From positions 186,001-250,000 of the forward strand of contig NZ_PTXL01000007.1 of NCBI RefSeq assembly GCF_004343775.1: a DNA stretch of 64,000 nt, written 5' to 3'. Numbering within the stretch: the first letter of the stretch is position 1; each line of letters starts with the position of its first letter. Shown here piece by piece: positions 19,502 through 29,091 of the stretch. This DNA comes from Burkholderia sp. SRS-46. GTDB lineage: Bacteria > Pseudomonadota > Gammaproteobacteria > Burkholderiales > Burkholderiaceae. Both the position numbers and the translations under genes were made by a program. Under the pieces are notes generated by a model. It saw only the letters and a program-made list of their open reading frames with translations, searched no databases and was not told the DNA's origin.

Positions 19502-21205
19502 ATGTCGCATTCCGAGGATCTCGAGCCGCGCGGCGTCACCGGCGCGCACCTGCTCGTCGATGCGTTGCTCGCCAATCACGTCGAACGCGTGTTCTGCGTG
19601 CCGGGCGAGAGTTTCCTGGCCGTGCTCGATGCGCTCGCGGATCACACCGCGCGCATCCGGACGGTCGTCTGCCGCCACGAGGCCGCCGCCGCGAACATGG
19701 CGGAGGCGGTCGGCAAGCTGACCGGCCGCCCCGGCGTCGCGTTCGTCACGCGCGGGCCCGGCGCGACCCACGCGTCGATCGGCGTGCACACCGCGTTCCA
19801 GGATTCGACGCCGATGATCCTGTTCATCGGCCAGTGCGCGCGCGAGCACCTCGATCGCGAGGCGTTCCAGGAAATCGACTACCGCCGCATGTTCGGCCAG
19901 ATGGCGAAATGGGTCGCGCAGGTCGACGATCCGCGCCGGCTCCCCGAATACCTGAGCCACGCGTTCCATGTCGCCACCTCCGGCCGCCCCGGCCCGGTCG
20001 TGCTCGCGCTGCCCGAGGACGTGCTGTCCGAGCCGTGCGCGCCGCAGCCGGTCGCGCCGCCCGCGAAGCGTATCGCGGCCGCGCCGTCCGCCGCGCAGCT
20101 CGACGAGCTGCGCGAGCGGCTCGCGCGCGCGGAGCGGCCGTTCCTCGTGGTCGGCGGCAGCGGCTGGACGGCCGACGCATGCGCGAACCTGCGCAGCTTC
20201 GTCGAGCGCTGGCAACTGCCGGTCGCCTGCGCATTCCGCTACCAGGACACCGTCGACAACGCGCACCCGAACTACGCGGGCGACGTCGGCCTCGGCATCA
20301 ACCCGGCGCTCGCGCGGCGGATCCGCGAAGCCGACCTGCTGTTCGCGCTCGGGCCTCGCCTCGGCGAGGCGACCACCGGCGGCTACACCCTGCTCGAGAT
20401 CCCGAAGACGCGCCAGACGCTGATCCACGTCCACCAGGGCGCGGACGAGCTCGGCCGGGTGTACGCGGCCGACCTGCCGATCGTGTCGGGCATGCCGGAA
20501 ATCGCGGCGCTGCTCGCCGCGCTGGAGCCGCCGCCCGCGCCCGCGTGGGCCGGCAGCGCGGCCGACGCGCATCGTGCGTATCTCGCATGGCACGCGCCGC
20601 TGCCGATGCCCGGCGACGTCCAGCTCGGCGACGTGATGGTGCAGCTGCGCGAACGCCTGCCGCACGACGCGATCCTGACCAACGGCGCGGGCAACTACGC
20701 GATCTGGCTGCACCGGCACTTCGCGTACCGGCACTTCCGCTCGCAGCTCGCGCCGACCAGCGGCGCGATGGGCTACGGGATCCCGGCCGCGCTCGCCGCG
20801 AAGTCGCTGTACCCGGCGCGGACGGTCGTCGCGCTCGCCGGCGACGGCTGCTTCATGATGGCCGGCAGCGAGCTCGCGACCGCAATGCAGTACGGGCTGA
20901 ACATCGTCGTGATCGTCGTCAACAACGGGCATTTCGGCACGATCCGCATGCATCAGGAGCGCAACTACCCGGGCCGCGTGCACGGCACCGGGCTCACGAA
21001 TCCGGATTTCGCCGCATATGCGCGCGCGTTCGGCGCGCACGGCGAAACGGTCGAGCGCACCGCCGATTTCGCGCCCGCGCTCGAGCGCGCGCTGACCTGC
21101 GGGCTGCCGGCACTGATCGAGATCCGCGTGCCGCAGGACGCGAGCACGCCGGCCGCGACGCTCGAACAGATCCGCGAACAGGGCCGCCGCGCGCGCGGCG
21201 CATGA
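19502..21205 (+). CDS. Thiamine diphosphate enzyme, acetolactate synthase-like
   Basis: A 567-residue ThDP-dependent enzyme with the three-domain layout of acetolactate synthase and benzoylformate/pyruvate decarboxylases. The Pyr domain has VFCVPGESFLAVLDAL and the catalytic Glu in RHEAAAANMAEA. The central domain follows at about 195-330. The PP domain has the ThDP motif GDGCFMMAGSEL ending in VVNNGHFG, with MGYGIPAALAAK before it. No regulatory subunit gene (ilvH-like) adjoins it, so a biosynthetic ilvB role is doubtful. It overlaps the next gene by 4 bp (ATGA), so the two products probably act together. The substrate is unknown. Confidence 0.85.
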   Translation: MSHSEDLEPRGVTGAHLLVDALLANHVERVFCVPGESFLAVLDALADHTARIRTVVCRHEAAAANMAEAVGKLTGRPGVAFVTRGPGATHASIGVHTAFQDSTPMILFIGQCAREHLDREAFQEIDYRRMFGQMAKWVAQVDDPRRLPEYLSHAFHVATSGRPGPVVLALPEDVLSEPCAPQPVAPPAKRIAAAPSAAQLDELRERLARAERPFLVVGGSGWTADACANLRSFVERWQLPVACAFRYQDTVDNAHPNYAGDVGLGINPALARRIREADLLFALGPRLGEATTGGYTLLEIPKTRQTLIHVHQGADELGRVYAADLPIVSGMPEIAALLAALEPPPAPAWAGSAADAHRAYLAWHAPLPMPGDVQLGDVMVQLRERLPHDAILTNGAGNYAIWLHRHFAYRHFRSQLAPTSGAMGYGIPAALAAKSLYPARTVVALAGDGCFMMAGSELATAMQYGLNIVVIVVNNGHFGTIRMHQERNYPGRVHGTGLTNPDFAAYARAFGAHGETVERTADFAPALERALTCGLPALIEIRVPQDASTPAATLEQIREQGRRARGA

Positions 21206-22299
21206 CGATGGGCGCGTGCGCGGCGGCGCCGGCCGGTGCCGCGCTGCCGGCCAGCGACGCGCTGGCATGGCCGGGCACGCTGCTCGCGCCGGACCGCACG
21301 CTCGTCGCCCCCTACGACCTCGAACATGGCCACGGCGCCGCCGCCGGCCACCTGCCGGCCGCACCCGCGCTGGGCCTGCTGCACGCCGCCACGCAGCCGT
21401 TCCGGCTCGCTTACGACGGCGCGATGCACGTGCACGTGATCAACGGCATGGGCGTCGCGCTCGGCGATTCGGTGATCGGCCTGACCGCGCTCGCCGCGCT
21501 GCGCGACGCGCACCCGGGGCTGCGCTTCACGCTGTACCGCCCGGCCTGTACGCCGCGCTACGTCGAAGCCCTGTATGCGCTCGCGGCCGGCGTCGTCGCA
21601 CCGTCGCGCGCGCTGCCGTGGCCGGCCGACGCGCTGCCGGCCGGCGCGATCCGCATCGATCTCGGCAACCACCTGTACTGGCCGGATTTCGCGCGGCTGC
21701 CGATGATCGACTTCTTTCTCGCCGCGCTCGGCGCGGACCCGGCGGCCGTGCCCGCGCCGGCGAAGCGCAACCGCTGGCTCGCGCGGCTGCCGCTGCCCGC
21801 GCTGCCGCACGCGTGGCGGCGGCCGTACGTGCTGTTCTGCCCAAGCGCGAGCACCGCCGTGCGCAGCGTGCCGCCCGCGTTGCGCGTCGCGTGCGTCGAC
21901 CGGCTCGCGCGGCGCTACCGGCTGCCCGTCGTCGGCTTCGGGCCGCTCGCGCATCCCGCTTACACCGATGTGGGGGAATTCGCCTGCGATACCGCGAATT
22001 TCATCGCGTGGGTCAGGGGCGCGAGCATGCTGTTCTCGTCGGATACGGCGGCACTTCATCTCGCCGACGGTTTCGACGTGCCGACGCTCGCCTGCTTCAC
22101 GACGATCGCGCCCGGGTTGCGCGTGCGCGACTATCCGCGTTGCGTGCCGGTCGCGCTCGACGTGCCGGACGCACTGCGCGGGCTGCACCGCAGCGAAGCG
22201 CCGGACGATCTCGCGGCAGTCGAGGCCGCGTATCGCACGCTCGACTGGGATGCGCTCGCGTGGCCGGCGCCACGTGGTTCAACGGTTGATCGAGGGTGA
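21202..22299 (+). CDS. GT9 family (heptosyltransferase-like) protein
   Basis: A 365-residue protein resembling ADP-heptose:LPS heptosyltransferases (GT-B fold). The segment VHVINGMGVALGDSVIGLTALAAL matches the N-terminal G(x)GD-xx-L region. The C-terminal domain has VLFCPSAS, VVGFGPLAHP and FSSDTAALHLADGFDVPTLACF, the donor-binding pattern of GT9. About 65 residues precede the first core motif, longer than usual. It starts at ATG 21202 inside the stop of the ThDP gene; ATG 21208 is an alternative. The pairing with a ThDP enzyme is not a known LPS arrangement. Several acceptor or donor types remain possible. Confidence 0.72.
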   Translation: MTMGACAAAPAGAALPASDALAWPGTLLAPDRTLVAPYDLEHGHGAAAGHLPAAPALGLLHAATQPFRLAYDGAMHVHVINGMGVALGDSVIGLTALAALRDAHPGLRFTLYRPACTPRYVEALYALAAGVVAPSRALPWPADALPAGAIRIDLGNHLYWPDFARLPMIDFFLAALGADPAAVPAPAKRNRWLARLPLPALPHAWRRPYVLFCPSASTAVRSVPPALRVACVDRLARRYRLPVVGFGPLAHPAYTDVGEFACDTANFIAWVRGASMLFSSDTAALHLADGFDVPTLACFTTIAPGLRVRDYPRCVPVALDVPDALRGLHRSEAPDDLAAVEAAYRTLDWDALAWPAPRGSTVDRG

Positions 22300-22328
22300 C
22301 ATTCCCGGCGCACAGCGCCTGAACGAAA

Positions 22329-23363
22329 TCACCCCGCCGCGACCATCACCGCGCTGTCGCGCAGCGTCTCCGACGGCCGCTTGCCGAACATCCGCCGGTA
22401 GTCGGTCGCGAACTGGCTCAGGTGCCAGAAGCCCCACGCCTCGGCGACGTCCTGCACCGACCCCACCGCGCGGCCGCACAGGTCGCGCCGCGCGCCGTTC
22501 AGCCGCAGCGTGCGCAGATAGGTGGCGGGCGCCATCCCGAGCACGTCCTGGAAGCAGTACTGCAGCGTGCGGCGGCTCACATGAAGCTGCTCGCACAGCT
22601 CCGGCACGCCGACCGGGCGCGTGCGATGCGCGAGCACGTAGTCGCGTGCCTGCTCGACGATCCAGCGCCGGCGGGACAGCGCCGTGCCGGCCGCCCCATC
22701 GGCGGGCAGCGCGCACACGTCGAACAGCGCGGCGAGCACCTCGGCCTGCAGGTCGTCGCGCTGCGGGTCCGGCAGCGGCTCGTGGGCCGCCGCCGCGTCG
22801 TCGAGCCGCCGGCCAAGCAGCGCGCACAGCCGTGTGAGCCGCGCCTCGCCAACCTGCACCACGCTTTGCGTCGGCAGCCGCTCGTCGAGCCCGCAGCGCT
22901 CGACCTGCTCCGCGTAGCGGCGCAGCACGTCGCCGCGCACCACCACGCCATAAATCGCGAACTGCGCGGGCGTCAGCAATTCGAATTCGACGTTGCCGGG
23001 ACGGAACGCGAGCGCGCCGGCGTCGATCCGATGCGCATCGACGCGCGCGCCGCCGTCGCGCACGAGCGGGATGCCGAACCAGTACGCATCGCCGCGCACT
23101 TCGCACGCCTGGCGCAGCGTATGGCTCGTCGATTCGCGGAACAGCTTCATCGTGTCGAGCGGCAGCTCGGTCAGCGTGCCGACGAAGCGGCCCGCCGCAA
23201 GCTGGTCGTAAGTCTGGCGCCAGCCGATCAGGTTGCGCGCCTGCTCGTCGGCGTCGTGCGCGACGCTGACGACGGCCTGTCCGGCCGGCACGTCGTCGCC
23301 TTGCGCGCTGCACCGCGTGTCCTCGGCGGTCGGTTCGCCAGCGCCTGCCACTCGTTCGTTCAT
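22329..23363 (-). CDS. eutR: AraC-family regulator, EutR-like
   Basis: A 344-residue transcription factor. The N-terminal sensing region matches EutR in pattern (IGWRQTYDQLAAGRFVGTLT, LDTMKLFRESTSHTLRQAC, YWFGIPLVRDG). The C-terminal AraC domain has two HTHs, VPELCEQLHVSRRTLQYCFQ (around 268-290) and VAEAWGFWHLSQFATDYRRMFG. In enteric bacteria EutR activates ethanolamine genes in response to ethanolamine and adenosylcobalamin. Here it is downstream of an aldehyde dehydrogenase on the same strand and 5.7 kb from eutBC, which supports that role. Start ATG 23363 has a GGAG site. Confidence 0.85.
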   Translation of the reverse strand: MNERVAGAGEPTAEDTRCSAQGDDVPAGQAVVSVAHDADEQARNLIGWRQTYDQLAAGRFVGTLTELPLDTMKLFRESTSHTLRQACEVRGDAYWFGIPLVRDGGARVDAHRIDAGALAFRPGNVEFELLTPAQFAIYGVVVRGDVLRRYAEQVERCGLDERLPTQSVVQVGEARLTRLCALLGRRLDDAAAAHEPLPDPQRDDLQAEVLAALFDVCALPADGAAGTALSRRRWIVEQARDYVLAHRTRPVGVPELCEQLHVSRRTLQYCFQDVLGMAPATYLRTLRLNGARRDLCGRAVGSVQDVAEAWGFWHLSQFATDYRRMFGKRPSETLRDSAVMVAAG

Positions 23364-23570
23364 CCTGTTTCTCCTGTCGCCCCGGGACGCCGCAGACCAC
23401 GCAAGTCCCGTGCCGAATCGCGCATGTTCCGTGTGCAATCCGGCGGGAAGCCCGTCATTCAACGACGGTGCGCCCGGCCGCGCAATGCGTACTGACCGGG
23501 ATAGACCGGGATGGCGCGTGGCGCGCACCCGGCTGGTGCGGCCGCGTGCGTCGCCCGCACCGCCGCCCGA

Positions 23571-24122
23571 TCACGCGCCCTCGCCGGGCCGCATCCGCAC
23601 GACGCGCGTGCCGCAATTGCCGTAGGCCTGCGCAATCGCCAGCTCGACGATCGGGCAGCCTGCCGGCCACGGCATCGCGTCGCAGTCGGCCAGCCCCTCG
23701 CGCACGACGGCCCGGCCGTTGATCCGGTAGCGGATCCCGCGCAGGAAATCGACGAACAGCAGCCCGACGCCACTGCCGTCGCATCGCGCCGCGTCGATCC
23801 GGCGCGCCGGTCCGGCCGCGCACGGCAGCGCGAACCGCAGCGTCTTCGTATCGACCACCCGGACCACCGGCAAGCGTTCGCCGTCCGCGTCGCGCAGCGA
23901 CTGCACGATGTCGCAGGTCACCGGCACGCGGCCGTCGCCGCCGACGGCGACGAACATGAACGGTTGCGTCTCGATGAATTGCCGCACGCCGATGCTCACT
24001 CGCGTGGTGACGACATCGCGCATGCGCTCGGCCTCGTCCGCGACGCCGAACCGGCGATGCGCGTCGAGTTCGCCATCGTGAAAGACCGGATGCCGGGAAG
24101 CCGGTCGAACGGGTTCCGCCAT
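23571..24122 (-). CDS. FMN-binding split-barrel (pyridoxamine oxidase-like) protein
   Basis: A 183-residue protein of the PNPOx-like flavin-binding fold. A helical N-terminus (RPASRHPVFHDGELDAHRRFG) precedes the barrel strands: QPFMFVAVGGDGRVPVTCDI, TLRFALPC, GVGLLFVDFLRGIRYRINGR and VVREGLADCDAM. The stretch LFVDFLRGIRYRINGRA is typical of the flavin-site strands. AAGGAG lies before the ATG at 24122. It sits between exaC and eutR on the same strand, so it may be co-transcribed with ethanolamine genes. Its substrate is unknown. Confidence 0.7.
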   Translation of the reverse strand: MAEPVRPASRHPVFHDGELDAHRRFGVADEAERMRDVVTTRVSIGVRQFIETQPFMFVAVGGDGRVPVTCDIVQSLRDADGERLPVVRVVDTKTLRFALPCAAGPARRIDAARCDGSGVGLLFVDFLRGIRYRINGRAVVREGLADCDAMPWPAGCPIVELAIAQAYGNCGTRVVRMRPGEGA

Positions 24123-24223
24123 GTCGGCTCCTTGCGGGTCGCGCCGGTGAAACCGCCACCGGCGCCGGGGCCGGCCGCAACCTGCATCGTTGCGGCCGGC
24201 CCGCGCCCGAACGCAAACGCCGG

Positions 24224-25750
24224 TCAGAAGAACCCGAGCGCCTCGGCCTGGTAGCTGACCAGCAGGCACTTCGTTTGCTGGTAGTTCGACAGCGCCGTCT
24301 TGTGCGTCTCGCGCCCGATGCCCGACTGCTTGTACCCGCCGAATGCCGCATGCGCGGGGTACAGGTGATAGCAGTTGGTCCACACGCGGCCCGCCTCGAT
24401 CTCGCGGCCCATCCGGTACGCGCGCGTACCGTTGCGCGTCCACACGCCCGCGCCGAGGCCGTAGAACGTGTCGTTCGCGAGTTCGATCGCGTCCTGCTCG
24501 TCCTTGAAGGTCATCACCGACGCGACCGGCCCGAAGATCTCTTCCTGGAACACGCGCATCTTGTTGTTGCCGAGCAGCATCGTCGGCTTCACGTAGTAGC
24601 CCGTGCCGAGCTCGGCCGCCGGCGCCGTGCGCTCGCCGCCGGTCAGGCATTGCGCGCCTTCGCCGCGACCGATGTCGATGTACGACAGGATCTTGTCGAG
24701 CTGCTGCTGCGACGCCTGCGCGCCGATCATCGTCTGCAGGTCGAGCGGATGGCCGGCCTTGATGCGCTCGACGCGCGCGACCGCCTTCTCGATGAAGCGC
24801 TCGTAGATCGATTCCTGGATCAGCACGCGCGACGGGCACGTGCACACTTCGCCCTGGTTCAGCGCGAACATCGCGAGCCCTTCGAGCGCCTTGTCGAGGA
24901 ACGCGTCGTCCTGGTCGAGCACGTCGGCGAAGAAGATGTTCGGGCTCTTGCCGCCCAGTTCGACCGTCGACGGGATCAGGTTCTCGGCGGCCGCGTGCAG
25001 GATGTGCTTGCCGACCGGCGTCGAGCCCGTGAACGCGATCTTCGCGATGCGCTTGCTCGTCGCGAGCGCTTCGCCGGCTTCCTTGCCGAAGCCGTTCACG
25101 ATGTTGATCACGCCCGGTGGGAACAGGTCACCGATCAGCTCCATCAGCACGAGCACCGACGCGGGCGTCTGCTCGGCCGGCTTCATCACGATGCAGCAGC
25201 CGGCCGCGAGCGCCGGCGCGAGCTTCCATGCGGCCATCAGCAGCGGGAAGTTCCACGGAATGATCTGGCCGACCACGCCCACCGGCTCGTGGAAGTGGTA
25301 CGCGACGGTGTTGTCGTCGATCTCGGAGATGCCGCCTTCCTGCGCGCGGATGCAGCCCGCGAAATAGCGGAAGTGATCGACCGCGAGCGGCAGGTCGGCC
25401 GCCATCGTCTCGCGCAGCGGCTTGCCGTTGTCGATCGTTTCGGCGACGGCGAGCAGCTTCAGGTTCTTTTCCATCCGCTCGGCCGCGGCGAGCAGCAGGT
25501 TCGCGCGCTCGGTCACCGACGTCTTGCCCCACTTGCGGCGCGCGGCGTGCGCCGCATCGAGCGCGACCTTCACGTCGTCGGCGCTCGAGCGCGGCACGCG
25601 GCAGAACGGCTGGCCGTTGATCGGCGACACGTTCTCGAAATAGTCGCCCTTGACCGGAGGCACCCACTTGCCGCCGATATAGTTGTCGTACTGCTGGCGG
25701 TACGGGTATTCGACGTCGAGGCCCAGTTGTTTCAGGTCAAACGGGTTCAT
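24224..25750 (-). CDS. exaC: NAD-dependent (acet)aldehyde dehydrogenase, ExaC/AldB-like
   Basis: A 508-residue aldehyde dehydrogenase. The cofactor fold has [19 protein letters not shown] (163-181) and FTGSTPVG (240-247). The general base is Glu265 in VELGGKSP and the nucleophile is Cys303 in [11 protein letters not shown]. Length and the N-terminus ([17 protein letters not shown]) match ExaC/AldB enzymes that oxidise acetaldehyde to acetate. Lying beside eutR and near eutBC, it is the likely step that removes the acetaldehyde made from ethanolamine. A GGAGACACC ribosome site precedes ATG 25750. Confidence 0.9.
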   Translation of the reverse strand: MNPFDLKQLGLDVEYPYRQQYDNYIGGKWVPPVKGDYFENVSPINGQPFCRVPRSSADDVKVALDAAHAARRKWGKTSVTERANLLLAAAERMEKNLKLLAVAETIDNGKPLRETMAADLPLAVDHFRYFAGCIRAQEGGISEIDDNTVAYHFHEPVGVVGQIIPWNFPLLMAAWKLAPALAAGCCIVMKPAEQTPASVLVLMELIGDLFPPGVINIVNGFGKEAGEALATSKRIAKIAFTGSTPVGKHILHAAAENLIPSTVELGGKSPNIFFADVLDQDDAFLDKALEGLAMFALNQGEVCTCPSRVLIQESIYERFIEKAVARVERIKAGHPLDLQTMIGAQASQQQLDKILSYIDIGRGEGAQCLTGGERTAPAAELGTGYYVKPTMLLGNNKMRVFQEEIFGPVASVMTFKDEQDAIELANDTFYGLGAGVWTRNGTRAYRMGREIEAGRVWTNCYHLYPAHAAFGGYKQSGIGRETHKTALSNYQQTKCLLVSYQAEALGFF

Positions 25751-25812
25751 CAGGTGTCTCCTGTTCATCATGCTTGTCGGAATACGGCGCCGGTTGGTCG
25801 CGCGTGTCCGTT

Positions 25813-25827
25813 CATGCAACTTGCATG
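25813..25827. promoter_or_regulatory. Perfect palindrome in the exaC upstream region
   Basis: CATGCAA-C-TTGCATG, 7-bp arms around one base, 63 bp upstream of the exaC ATG in the 306-bp divergent gap 25751-26056. It is a likely regulator site for exaC or the divergent gene. Nothing else in the gap looks like a gene. Confidence 0.5.
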
Positions 25828-26056
25828 CCAAACACCCCGCCTGCGGCCGGCACGGCGTTGCGCCGTGCGGCGCGCGCGGGTGTCGCCGACGACTGCTCCA
25901 AACCTGAACACCCGATGTGATCCACGCCGCGCGTGACGTTCGAAATTCCAACAGTGCAGGCAAGGCGGCGCGCGCCGCACGCACGCCGTTGCCGCACGCG
26001 GCCCGTGGCACGTCGCTTGCATCCGCGTTCGATGCCTCCATCGCGCTCATCGCCCC

Positions 26057-26485
26057 ATGACTCGTCACGGCCCCCTTTCCGCCGACGCGCTCGCGTTCAT
26101 CCGCGCGCAGGCCTTCCTGATCGTCGCGACCGCGAATGCGGCGGGCGACAGCGACTGCTCGTACCGCGGCCGGCAGCCGCGCGCCGACGGCACCTTCGAG
26201 CCCCTCGTCGAGGCGCCCGACGCCGGCACGCTGGTGCTGCCCGACTTCGCGGGCAACAACCTGCTCAACACGCTCGGCAACCTGCTCGTGAATCCGGACA
26301 TCGCACTGCTGTTCGTCGATTTCCCGAGCGGGACGTCGTGGCTCGTGCACGGCCGCGCGACGATCGACGAAGATGCGCACCGTTGGGCGCACCTGTGGCC
26401 GGCGGCGCTGCGTTATGTCGTCGTCGCGGTCGACGGTGCGCACGCGCGGGCGGAAACCGGGCTGCCTCGGCTGGTTCCGGCCTAG
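26057..26485 (+). CDS. Pyridoxamine 5-phosphate oxidase-like FMN protein
   Basis: A 142-residue split-barrel flavoprotein. [20 protein letters not shown] gives the first helix and strand, [20 protein letters not shown] the substrate loop, and [20 protein letters not shown] plus [16 protein letters not shown] the signature strands. This resembles the short PNPOx-like family often annotated as FMN-binding. The ATG at 26057 is the first in the open frame. It is divergent from exaC and convergent with the transporter. It is a second member of this fold within 3 kb; sequence similarity to the other copy is low by eye. Confidence 0.75.
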   Translation: MTRHGPLSADALAFIRAQAFLIVATANAAGDSDCSYRGRQPRADGTFEPLVEAPDAGTLVLPDFAGNNLLNTLGNLLVNPDIALLFVDFPSGTSWLVHGRATIDEDAHRWAHLWPAALRYVVVAVDGAHARAETGLPRLVPA

Positions 26486-26498
26486 TGCCGGTTCACGC

Positions 26499-28043
26499 TC
26501 ACGCCGGCTCCGCGCGCCGGCCGCCGAGGAACATGAACACGACCGCCGCGCACAGCAGCGTGACGACCGCGAGCCCGATCAGCAGATGGTCGAACGCCTG
26601 CGTGTAGCTCCGCAGCAGCACCGCGCGCCCCGCATGCGGCAGCACGGTGGCCGCACCGCCGAGATCGCCGGTCGCGAGCCGCGCGGCGGCCCGCACGATC
26701 GCGTCGGTCGTGGCGCCCGGGTCGCTTGCACCGGGTGAGGCGCCCGCCCCGGACGCCGCGCGCAGCCCCGCCTGCGCGAGCGCCGCGAGCACCGCGCCGG
26801 CGATCGCGAGCGCGATCCCCTCGCCCGCGACCCGCGTCGTGCTGAAGATGCCGGTCGCCATCCCCGCGCGCTCCTTCGGCACGACGCTGACCGACAGCCC
26901 GTCCATCAGGCCCCACGGCATTCCGGCCCCGACGCCGATCGCGAGCATCGGCGCGATCGCCGCCGGCCCCGCGCCGCCGCGCAGCGCGACGCTCAGCCAG
27001 CCGAGCCCCGCCGCCGCGACCAGCAGCCCGACGCCGGAGATCACGCCGGCCGACAGCCAGCGCGTGAGCGCTGCCGCGACGAGCGGCACCACGAGCATCG
27101 GCGCGGAGATCGCGAGCATCAGCCAGCCCGCGTCGATCTCGCTGAAGCCGTCGATGCCGATGAAGCGCAGCGGCAGCACGACCAGCAGCACGATGTAGCA
27201 GCAGCAGGTGGACACCGGCAGCACCTGCACGCCGACGAAGCGCGGAATGCGGAACAGCGACAGGTCGAGCATCGGCCGCGCGACGCGGGCCTCGATCGCG
27301 ACGAACGCGGCCGCGAGCAGCGCCGCGCCGGCCAGCAGGCCGGCGACGAGCGGGCTCGCCCAGCCGCGCGCCGGCGCCTCGATCACACCGAACGTGAACA
27401 GCGTCAGCGCGGCCGTGAATGCGGCGGTGCCGGGCCAGTCGAGCCCCGTCGCGTGCGGGTCGCGCGATTCGCGCATGCGCGGCAGCCCGACCCCGAGCGA
27501 CAGCGCGCCGGCCACCGCGCCCGTCAGGAAGATCGCGCGCCAGCCGTAGCGCGCGATCAGGCAGCCCGCCAGCACCGGGCCGAACGCGAGGCCGATGCCG
27601 AAGGTCGTGCCGAGCAGGCTGAACGCGCGCGTGCGCGCCGGGCCGTCGAATTCCTGCGCGAGCGCGGCGGTGCCGCCCGCCAGCGCGGCCGCCGCGGCCA
27701 GCCCCTGCGCGGCGCGCAGCAGGTCGAGCGCGAGCATCGACGGCGCGAACGCGAGCGCGACCGACAGCAGCGTGAAGCCGCCGACGCCGAGCGCGAACAC
27801 GCGCTTGCGGCCGAACTGGTCCGCGAGCGCGCCGGCGGCCATCAGGAAGCTGCCGAACGCGAGCATGAACGCGTTCGTGATCCAGTTCAGCGCGACCGGC
27901 CCGCCGTGCAGGTCGCGACCGATCGCGGGGGTCGCGACCGCGCCGCCGGAAAAGGACAGCGGCAGCGCGACGGCGGCCGCGCACACGGCGGCCAGCACCA
28001 GCGTGCGACGGTGCGCCGATGCGGTGGAAAAGGTGGAATCCAT
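26499..28043 (-). CDS. MFS drug transporter, DHA2 (14-helix) type
   Basis: A 514-residue inner-membrane proton-driven efflux transporter. About 14 hydrophobic helices are visible. The MFS motif A is present as [13 protein letters not shown] (near 73-85), and the motif C-like [18 protein letters not shown] (near 152-169) marks antiporters. A Cys-rich STCCCY run is in helix 7-8. An Ala/Gly/Pro-rich loop lies before the last helix. Of two adjacent ATGs the second (28043) has better spacing from AGGAG. It is divergent from a LysR regulator, which probably controls it. Confidence 0.88.
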   Translation of the reverse strand: MDSTFSTASAHRRTLVLAAVCAAAVALPLSFSGGAVATPAIGRDLHGGPVALNWITNAFMLAFGSFLMAAGALADQFGRKRVFALGVGGFTLLSVALAFAPSMLALDLLRAAQGLAAAAALAGGTAALAQEFDGPARTRAFSLLGTTFGIGLAFGPVLAGCLIARYGWRAIFLTGAVAGALSLGVGLPRMRESRDPHATGLDWPGTAAFTAALTLFTFGVIEAPARGWASPLVAGLLAGAALLAAAFVAIEARVARPMLDLSLFRIPRFVGVQVLPVSTCCCYIVLLVVLPLRFIGIDGFSEIDAGWLMLAISAPMLVVPLVAAALTRWLSAGVISGVGLLVAAAGLGWLSVALRGGAGPAAIAPMLAIGVGAGMPWGLMDGLSVSVVPKERAGMATGIFSTTRVAGEGIALAIAGAVLAALAQAGLRAASGAGASPGASDPGATTDAIVRAAARLATGDLGGAATVLPHAGRAVLLRSYTQAFDHLLIGLAVVTLLCAAVVFMFLGGRRAEPA

Positions 28044-28096
28044 CATCGCTCCTCGAAGAATCGGCGCCGGGGCGCCATCGAAGCGACACACGATAA

Positions 28097-28115
28097 TTCG
28101 GATTGAATCTCCGAA
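28097..28115. promoter_or_regulatory. LysR-type operator in divergent region
   Basis: Inverted repeat TTCGGA-TTGAATC-TCCGAA (T-N11-A geometry) in the 147-bp gap between the transporter and the LysR gene. It is followed at 28150-28164 by a direct repeat GAATTCCTGAATTCC. The site fits binding by the adjacent LysR regulator. Confidence 0.6.
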
Positions 28116-28190
28116 AAACCATGCAAGATTCCGGATATAGCGGACTAGAATTCCTGAATTCCGACACGAAGGCCCGCAATCGGCACCTCG

Positions 28191-29075
28191 ATGAACAACC
28201 TGAACGGCATCGTCGCGTTCGTCCGCACCGCGGAAACGCTGAGCTTCGTCGCGGCCGGCCGCACGCTCGGCATCTCGGCATCGGCGGTCGGCAAGACGAT
28301 CGCGAAGCTCGAACAGTCGCTCGGCGTGCGCCTGTTCCACCGCACCACGCGCCGCGTGACGCTCACCGACGAGGGTCGGCACTTCTACGCGCGCTGCCAG
28401 CGGATCCTCGAGGATTTCCGCGACGCCGAGGCGATGGTGACCGAATCCGCGCAGCGGCCGCGCGGCAAGCTGCGCGTGAGCCTGCCGGTGATCGGCTACC
28501 GGTTCCTGCTGCCGGTGCTGCCGGCCTTCAAGCGGCAGTATCCGGACGTCGAGCTGGACCTGGATTTCAACGACAGGATGGTGGACGTCGTCGAAGGCGG
28601 CTTCGACGCGGCGATCCGCAGCGGGCCGCTGTCGGATTCGAGCCTGATGTCGCGGCGGCTCGGCCCGTTCGGGTTCGTGTTGTGCGCGACGCCCGCGTAT
28701 CTCGCGCAGGCCGGCACGCCGCGCGTGCCGCGCGACCTGGCGGCGCACGACTGCGTGCGCTACTGCTTCCCGACCACGGGCAAGCTGCAGGACTGGGCGC
28801 TCGCGCTCGACGACGGCTCGCCGCTGAAGCTGCGCACCGCGATGACCTGCAACAACATGGAAGCGCTGCGCGGCGCGGTGCTCGCGGGCCTCGGCATCGG
28901 CTACATGCCCGACTTCCTCGCGCGCGACGCGCTCGAACAACGCGCGCTCGTCACGGTGCTCGACGACTACCGGATCGCGCCCGGGCAGTTCTCGATCGTG
29001 TGGCCGTCGAGCCGGCAGTTGTCGCCGAAGCTCAGGGTGTTCGTCGATTTCCTGTGCGAGCGGCTGTTCAAGTGA
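28191..29075 (+). CDS. LysR family transcriptional regulator
   Basis: A 294-residue LTTR. The N-terminal winged HTH covers about residues 4-62 (FVRTAETLSFVAAGRTLGIS then VGKTIAKLEQSLGVRLFHRT). The effector-binding domain starts with GKLRVSLPVIGYRFLLPVLP and includes GGFDAAIRSGPL and GLGIGYMPDFL. The pattern is that of the CrgA/AaeR-like clade. It is divergent from the DHA2 transporter with an operator-like repeat between, the usual arrangement for control of an efflux pump. The inducer is unknown. Confidence 0.92.
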   Translation: MNNLNGIVAFVRTAETLSFVAAGRTLGISASAVGKTIAKLEQSLGVRLFHRTTRRVTLTDEGRHFYARCQRILEDFRDAEAMVTESAQRPRGKLRVSLPVIGYRFLLPVLPAFKRQYPDVELDLDFNDRMVDVVEGGFDAAIRSGPLSDSSLMSRRLGPFGFVLCATPAYLAQAGTPRVPRDLAAHDCVRYCFPTTGKLQDWALALDDGSPLKLRTAMTCNNMEALRGAVLAGLGIGYMPDFLARDALEQRALVTVLDDYRIAPGQFSIVWPSSRQLSPKLRVFVDFLCERLFK

Positions 29076-29091
29076 GGGCGGCGGATGGCCA

